A stretch of DNA of 10,920 nt from SVTX01 sp051867975. GTDB lineage: Bacteria > Bacillota > Clostridia > Oscillospirales > CAG-272. The notes under the pieces are model-generated. The model did not search any database and was not told where the DNA came from. It saw only the letters and a program-made list of their open reading frames with translations. The first letter of the stretch is position 1; each line of letters starts with the position of its first letter. The position numbers were made by a program, and so were the translations under genes. Below are positions 6,356 through 10,920 of this stretch, piece after piece. The stretch covers positions 1-10,920 of the forward strand of contig JBJDZM010000048.1 of the NCBI GenBank assembly GCA_051867975.1, in the 5' to 3' direction.

Positions 6356-9300
6356 AGTAAATCGAGAAGGTTCTCGGACACTTTTTCAAAAAGTCCTGAT
6401 GCGGATTGGTCAATAATACGAACGTCGGTATAGTTCTTTTTCCAATTGGAAATATTCAACGATAGTGCCGCGATGCCCGAGCTTGCGCTTTCTCCCAAAT
6501 CCTTCAAGTCTGCCTGTTTCAGCTTTCCCAAAACGCCTTGAATCTGAAGGAGAATATACATTTGCTTATAAACGTCAAGCTTTCCGAAATCGTCTGAATG
6601 CTTCCGCAAATTGTCAATAAAAGTTTCATTGCCGGGGCGGGTATTGTAAGGCCAACAGGAGAGCTTTTTCACATAAAGGCGGTAAAGCGCAAGATTCTTT
6701 TCCGGGGATATTTCATCATATCTTTCGTCCCAAACTATCTTGCCGTTCTTCTTTTGCTTCTCGTAAAACGTTTCCAGCTTTTTGATGTAATGCTCCGTCT
6801 CGGGGGAGGTCATAAACGGCATCATATTCATCAACCCGATTTTGGATGATCCCGCTTTGCCCCTGATACAGTACCGCGCACCGTCAAACGAAAGCATTGT
6901 GAAAATTTTAAGCACTCTTTTGTTTAACAGAATTTCTATATCCGTTGCCTTGTCACCCAGCTCTTTTGCAACATACAGCATTGCATATTCGTCGCTTGAC
7001 AAAACCTCGCCAATATTCAAGAGCTTCAGGGGAATCAGGCTGACCTGAAGTTTGTTGCCCTCCTTGTATCTTGCCAAAAGGAATCCCGAAATCGTGGCAC
7101 CGTTATATCCGCCGTATATTTCAGTAGGCAGGTCTTTTTTTAAAGGAATAAGCCCTTCTGCTGCTTTAAGCGGATTTTGATCAAAGAATCCACCGTTTTG
7201 TCCCGAATGCTTGCAATATGAATACATGGTCATGTGCGCCGTATTCTTTCTCGCAATATCAACAACTCGATTTTTATCTTCGGCTCCGTTCCAAACAGTC
7301 TTGCCGTTACATATCACCGGCCGGGTAAAGACGATCTCGGGCTTGGGATTATTGTCCGCATCCGCGCGCCAGAACTGTCTGCTGAATTTTGAATGCCATA
7401 CGTTGCCGACAACGATATTCAAATATGCGTCCTTTGCATGGTGGAGGTCATTGGCAGCACGGGATTTGAGAAGGTCAAACTTCTGCCTGAAATCTGACAC
7501 AAGTCCCGCCTTTACGTAAATGACCTCGGTGTCGGGATAAAGCTCCTTCAGAAGACTTGCAACAACCTTTGTGGACTGACGAGTTTCTACCAATTGACGG
7601 TTGATAAATTCAAATTTTTCTTCATCTGTAAAGTGAGTGGTTCTGGTCAAGCGCCTATATTTTTCATCGCTGATCAGTCCAACCTTGTTGAGATATGTCC
7701 AATATCCGCGCATATTATCTTGAATGGAAGCATCTATGGGATAGGTATCACTTTTTTCTCCGTTCGCTTTAGAGTCAACCAATATCTCATTGTTGATAAC
7801 ACTATCATCCTTTACAAAGCTTCGAGGATAGATATGCTCAATATTATAAATTCCATCACCGGCAATCACCGAATTGATATCGATCTCCTTCCCCGTATAC
7901 AAGCACTTGCCGAGCTGCACGAAATAAAGGAACAGCTTATCGCTCTGTAGCTTGTTGTGAACGGCATCGCCCAAACTATCAAGCTCCTTTGTCAAATAAG
8001 GGATATCTTCATCTTTCACATGCTCATACAGTTCAAGAATTTGATCGTATCTTGTCTTTTTCCTTTTACCTTTTTGATTCTCATTTGAGCCGCGTGCCAT
8101 TTCGATAAATATTCTTTCGGGAGCGCATCCCTGAACCTTAACAATATCCTTCAGAATATCAAGAGTACGGATAATGGGGCGCTTGACCGCGTTAGAGATA
8201 TACATTTCGTCAAGCCGCTCCAAAAGGCTCTTTTTTTCTGCACCGTAATACTCTTTGGTTATGCTTTCTATTTGTTCCTTGAAATCAAATCTGTCGGAAT
8301 TTAAAATCTGCATCAAATTTAAATTTGTCTCCCACATCGTACGAATAACGGTCATATACTCGCCTGTCTTCGTATTAACAGCGCCTTCGATTCCGCACAG
8401 CAATCTTCTTGACAGTCTGCCGAAATCTTTGAATCTGAGTCCCGAAATATATTTGATCTCACTTTCAGGGAGATGTCGATAATTTTGTTTAAGCCAGTGC
8501 TTGATTCTTGCGTTATCCTCGGAATATGTTGCACGGTTGATGATCGCTTCAACATCCGAATATGTAAGTAAGCCGCCGCTCACGAGGTTCTTGAACTGCA
8601 AAAACGGCTTCAAGGAGGATTTAACTGTTATATCAAGACCGCTCACTAAATCATCTTTATCAATAAAGTTATGAGATACCAAATGATTCTTGATATGCGT
8701 AGGAGTAACTTTAGCATATCGCATAAAAACATTATTGTATATACTCTGCTTTGCTTCGACCGATATATCGTTTCCGTTTATTTTGATATTATTGATTTCG
8801 TTGAGGACTTCAAAAGCAGAGTAAATCAAGGAATTCTTTGGCAGTACATCCTCGCTCGGCAAGTATGTGCAGGAATTGGTCATTCTTGCGATAAATTCGT
8901 TTTCACTCGCATCAAGGTCAACCATCTTATCAAAGTTCCAAGGGTAGATTTTTCCCTCCGCACGTCGCACCATCCAATGATTGACTTTTCTGTTTTTTTC
9001 AGGGTTTTCATTAAGGGGTCCAACGTAATACGGTACTCTGAATTCGAACACGGAAAGCACCTTTTCCGCACCTGTTATGCCATCCTCGTCCTCTTCGCTC
9101 AAGAAAGGTAAATACGTCTTGGCATTTTCAAGAATCTTATTTATCTCGTACCAATAAAGCTGATAGGGGATAACGCGATTGTCGCCGTCAACCTGCTTTG
9201 GCAAAAAGTCGTTGGCTTCAAGGCTGGCGCGCATTTTTTCAAATTTGCAAGTATCTTCGCTGTCAGGATTTACAGACTTGAATAGCGACAGGATATATTT

Positions 9301-10452
9301 ACAAAAGTCTTCTTTGCTAACAGATTTTTTAACATTGACTTTATCATTCGAGGTAACGTTCTTGCCGATATACGCTACATAATTTCTGGGATTATCTGCA
9401 TCACGGAAAAGATCGTTGTATTTTTCGGGTATGTATTTTTTTACAAAGGTTTTAAGCAGTTTAAGGTCATTCGCATGTTGTTCGTAAACCTCTTCTTTCG
9501 CTTCAGAAATGCTTTGCTTCCCCTTCAAAACGTCAACAAGCACAGACCAATCGTAAACCGACTTCAATACAAAAACAAGCTCCGCATCGCTCTCATCGAT
9601 GGCTTGCATAGTGACAGCAAGCTTTTCATCGTCTATATTCAATGCAATTGACTTTTCCTCAAGCTCATCGTATTCTTCTTTACCGAAAAGGTCTTTCAAA
9701 GCACACTTGCCACCACAAAGCAGTTTTATAATGAGATCATAATTGTACTCATATGTTTCGTTAATACTTTTAGGTGCTTTGCCGCCGAACAGTGCATCGG
9801 AAAGCAATTTCGACTTCTTGGTAACACCAAGTTTTGCCTTGAGTGCATTTGCAACAGCTGCAATATCAACGTTTTCATCCCAAGGGAGCGCATACTCGTC
9901 GCGCTTGATAAAATCTACTAATTTTTGATATACGCCCTTAAAGTCGATAACCTTGTCAACACTATGCTTGTCCACCTCGCTGAGAAAATGCCCTCTGTGT
10001 GCAACTAACCAGGCGCACGCGATATATACCAGCCTTGCGTCGTGCTCCTCGTTGCTTTCCATCAGTTCTTTTATCAGATGGTGTATCGTGGGATATTTAT
10101 CGGTGTACGCCTTCTGCTCCGCATACGTGCCGAACAATCTTACCTTTTGGTCGTCATTTTCCGGATAAAGATAGCTTTCCCTGATCCTTTTGAAGAAGTT
10201 TTCGTCCACCTTGGCAATTTCTCCGGCAAATAGCTCTTGTACCAGGCGCACGCGCTGCTGCCTGCGGTCAAGTCGCCTGCGCGCCACTCTGAATCCCCTG
10301 CGCGCCACCGCAAGCTGTGCAGGGTCAAAAAGTGTAACACCCCACATAGATTCTCCCCTGAATTTACACAAGGAATAACTTTCATTCGTAACGGCATACC
10401 CTACCGAATCTGTTCCTATGTCAAGACCAACATAATATTTTTCATTTTTCAT
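6352..10452 (-). CDS. cas9: Type II-A effector nuclease Cas9
   Basis: A full-length Cas9 of 1366 residues, in the usual II-A size range. RuvC-I contains YVGLDIGTDSVG with Asp11. An arginine-rich bridge helix (RRGFRVARRRLDRRQQR) spans 51-67. The recognition lobe runs to about 770. RuvC-II is IFIEMARGSNE with Glu784. The HNH domain has YNIEHIYPRSF (Glu872, His873) and Asn897, with Glu where SpCas9 has Asp839. RuvC-III is HHAKDAYLNIVVG with His1005 and Asp1008. The PAM-interacting end runs to about 1366 and finishes in a DQSASGLFE signature. I choose the ATG at 10452, since GGAGG lies 11 nt upstream; an upstream GTG (10464) sits inside that ribosome site. The gene is intact and heads the cas operon. 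It should cut DNA complementary to crRNA with the tracrRNA encoded divergently. Confidence 0.99.
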   Translation of the reverse strand: MKNEKYYVGLDIGTDSVGYAVTNESYSLCKFRGESMWGVTLFDPAQLAVARRGFRVARRRLDRRQQRVRLVQELFAGEIAKVDENFFKRIRESYLYPENDDQKVRLFGTYAEQKAYTDKYPTIHHLIKELMESNEEHDARLVYIACAWLVAHRGHFLSEVDKHSVDKVIDFKGVYQKLVDFIKRDEYALPWDENVDIAAVANALKAKLGVTKKSKLLSDALFGGKAPKSINETYEYNYDLIIKLLCGGKCALKDLFGKEEYDELEEKSIALNIDDEKLAVTMQAIDESDAELVFVLKSVYDWSVLVDVLKGKQSISEAKEEVYEQHANDLKLLKTFVKKYIPEKYNDLFRDADNPRNYVAYIGKNVTSNDKVNVKKSVSKEDFCKYILSLFKSVNPDSEDTCKFEKMRASLEANDFLPKQVDGDNRVIPYQLYWYEINKILENAKTYLPFLSEEDEDGITGAEKVLSVFEFRVPYYVGPLNENPEKNRKVNHWMVRRAEGKIYPWNFDKMVDLDASENEFIARMTNSCTYLPSEDVLPKNSLIYSAFEVLNEINNIKINGNDISVEAKQSIYNNVFMRYAKVTPTHIKNHLVSHNFIDKDDLVSGLDITVKSSLKPFLQFKNLVSGGLLTYSDVEAIINRATYSEDNARIKHWLKQNYRHLPESEIKYISGLRFKDFGRLSRRLLCGIEGAVNTKTGEYMTVIRTMWETNLNLMQILNSDRFDFKEQIESITKEYYGAEKKSLLERLDEMYISNAVKRPIIRTLDILKDIVKVQGCAPERIFIEMARGSNENQKGKRKKTRYDQILELYEHVKDEDIPYLTKELDSLGDAVHNKLQSDKLFLYFVQLGKCLYTGKEIDINSVIAGDGIYNIEHIYPRSFVKDDSVINNEILVDSKANGEKSDTYPIDASIQDNMRGYWTYLNKVGLISDEKYRRLTRTTHFTDEEKFEFINRQLVETRQSTKVVASLLKELYPDTEVIYVKAGLVSDFRQKFDLLKSRAANDLHHAKDAYLNIVVGNVWHSKFSRQFWRADADNNPKPEIVFTRPVICNGKTVWNGAEDKNRVVDIARKNTAHMTMYSYCKHSGQNGGFFDQNPLKAAEGLIPLKKDLPTEIYGGYNGATISGFLLARYKEGNKLQVSLIPLKLLNIGEVLSSDEYAMLYVAKELGDKATDIEILLNKRVLKIFTMLSFDGARYCIRGKAGSSKIGLMNMMPFMTSPETEHYIKKLETFYEKQKKNGKIVWDERYDEISPEKNLALYRLYVKKLSCWPYNTRPGNETFIDNLRKHSDDFGKLDVYKQMYILLQIQGVLGKLKQADLKDLGESASSGIAALSLNISNWKKNYTDVRIIDQSASGLFEKVSENLLDLL

Positions 10453-10463
10453 ATTGACAAACA

Positions 10464-10468
10464 CCTCC
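10464..10468 (-). promoter_or_regulatory. cas9 ribosome binding site
   Basis: GGAGG (extended GGAGGTG) lies 11 nt before the ATG at 10452 and decides the start against the upstream GTG at 10464, which overlaps it. Confidence 0.8.
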
Positions 10469-10474
10469 GTTTGT

Positions 10475-10480
10475 ATTATA
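10475..10480 (-). promoter_or_regulatory. Candidate cas operon -10 element
   Basis: The minus strand reads TATAAT here, overlapping the tracrRNA -10 by four bases. No recognisable -35 or TG extension lies 16-18 bp upstream (AGGGAT at 17 bp). If used, transcription would start near 10468, at the first base of the cas9 ribosome site. This is weak evidence for a promoter. Confidence 0.35.
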
Positions 10481-10488
10481 ATATGAGT

Positions 10489-10603
10489 GTAGTTTATATC
10501 CCTTATAAACTTACACTACGAGTTCAAATAAAAGGAAACTCAAATCGTCGGCTCTGCCGATTGCACAGCGTGTGCGGAAAAGACCTCCGAGGAGGTCTTT
10601 TTC
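10489..10603 (+). ncRNA. tracrRNA
   Basis: About 115 nt. The anti-repeat (10492-10529) mirrors the repeat in type II-A fashion. UCAAAU (10524-10529) pairs with the first six crRNA repeat bases. GAGU (10520-10523) against GA forms the 4/2 bulge. UUACACUAC (10511-10519) then pairs, followed after one mismatch by UCCCUUAUAAA (10499-10509), and finally the GUUU end (10492-10495). Downstream are hairpins TCGGC-TCT-GCCGA (10548-10560) and GCACA-GCG-TGTGC (10563-10575), then the terminator. The RNA is divergent to cas9, a common II-A layout. The 18 nt between anti-repeat and first hairpin look unstructured, although GAGTT (10520-10524) could pair with AACTC (10537-10541) in free RNA. The 5' end is inferred from the promoter. 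Confidence 0.95.
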
Positions 10604-10607
10604 TTTT
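10578..10607 (+). terminator. Intrinsic terminator of tracrRNA, probably bidirectional
   Basis: AAAAGACCTC and GAGGTCTTTT form a perfect 10-bp stem with a CGAG loop (10578-10601), followed by further T residues. On the minus strand the same hairpin lies about 25 bp after the stop of the dehydrogenase gene and ends in four T, so it may also end that transcript and insulate the cas operon. Confidence 0.92.
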
Positions 10608-10623
10608 GTTTCTCTGACAGTTT

Positions 10624-10920
10624 TTACTTTAGAATTTTCGTGATAATCCAAACCTGCATCCGCCTCGGAAGAACATTCAGAAGCCTCAACAGCGGATTGC
10701 GGTTGATGTTATAGATGTACTTGGGGCGCTTTGAAGTCACAGCCTTGAAGGCGGTGTCGGCAATCTTTTCGGGTGTCACGTTTCGTGTTTCAACCGAATC
10801 TACAACGCGGCGGAAATTCCCGGCGTTATAAGAGTACCGTTTCGTTTTTTTGCAGAATTCTTCAAGTGCAACCGTTGAAACGCCGAGCATATCGGTCTTC
10901 ACGGCACCGGGGCGTATCAC
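10624..10920 (-). CDS. Short-chain dehydrogenase, C-terminal part (cut by window edge)
   Basis: An open frame of 98 codons enters from beyond 10920 and stops at 10624. It starts within the SDR motif R-P-G-A-V-x-T-D-M that follows the catalytic Tyr-Lys, so the Rossmann motif and active site lie outside the window. The C-terminal part (TPEKIADTAFKAV, then RPKYIYNINRNPLLRLLNVLP) resembles the extended tail of a group of single-domain SDRs that often act on lipid-like or uncharacterised substrates. The first in-window codon is GTG but is internal to the gene, not a start. It is a different paralogue from the SDR at 2056-2772. Confidence 0.85.
   Translation of the reverse strand: MIRPGAVKTDMLGVSTVALEEFCKKTKRYSYNAGNFRRVVDSVETRNVTPEKIADTAFKAVTSKRPKYIYNINRNPLLRLLNVLPRRMQVWIITKILK

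Larger units (their letters stand above)
10454..10482 (+). promoter_or_regulatory. tracrRNA promoter, perfect consensus
   Basis: TTGACA at 10454-10459 and TATAAT at 10477-10482 are separated by exactly 17 bp, a perfect housekeeping-sigma promoter pointing away from cas9. The predicted start is near 10489. The promoter spacer contains the cas9 ribosome binding site on the other strand, and the -35 begins 2 bp from the cas9 ATG. Confidence 0.92.

Noticed and set aside
10452..10464. A GTG start for cas9 at 10464 giving MFVN before MKNEKYY.
   Set aside because: The GTG lies within the ribosome binding site; the ATG at 10452 has correct spacing and gives the usual Cas9 N-terminus.

Overview
The window looks like chromosomal DNA from a Gram-positive Bacillota, most likely a Clostridia-type anaerobe. 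The basis is a complete type II-A CRISPR-Cas locus (csn2 present), strong AGGAGG-type ribosome binding sites, consensus sigma-A promoters, and an operon of small clostridial-style enzymes. I cannot assign a genus from sequence alone.

Right side (about 4.4-10.6 kb): cas9, cas1, cas2 and csn2 run on the minus strand, each overlapping the next by 4 bp (ATGA). Csn2 is followed by a roughly 100-bp leader and then an array of ten 36-bp repeats and nine spacers, transcribed in the same direction. A tracrRNA gene lies divergently upstream of cas9. It has a perfect TTGACA-17-TATAAT promoter, a nearly full-length anti-repeat, two short hairpins and a strong intrinsic terminator. All parts needed for interference and adaptation seem present and intact. 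The tracrRNA would pair with repeats in the pre-crRNA, RNase III (encoded elsewhere) would cut the duplex, Cas9 would cleave targets, and Cas1-Cas2-Csn2 with Cas9 would add spacers at the leader end.

Left side (about 0.2-3.7 kb): a co-directional minus-strand run contains a low-molecular-weight tyrosine phosphatase, a NUDIX hydrolase, a short-chain dehydrogenase, an aldo-keto reductase, a decayed peptide deformylase, a rhodanese lipoprotein and the 3' scrap of a zinc alcohol dehydrogenase. This is a housekeeping or stress-type enzyme operon whose distal end is decaying. At the right edge, beyond the tracrRNA terminator, the C-terminal third of another short-chain dehydrogenase enters the window.

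The system is a recognisable type II-A locus, not a new class. The most interesting details are: overlapping divergent promoter elements for tracrRNA and cas9; a leader end that repeats the TTTGAG/CTCAAA element of the repeat termini; an inverted partial repeat in the leader; a Cas9 PAM-interacting C-terminus that lacks an obvious Arg-Lys-Arg; and an HNH motif with Glu-His in place of Asp-His.
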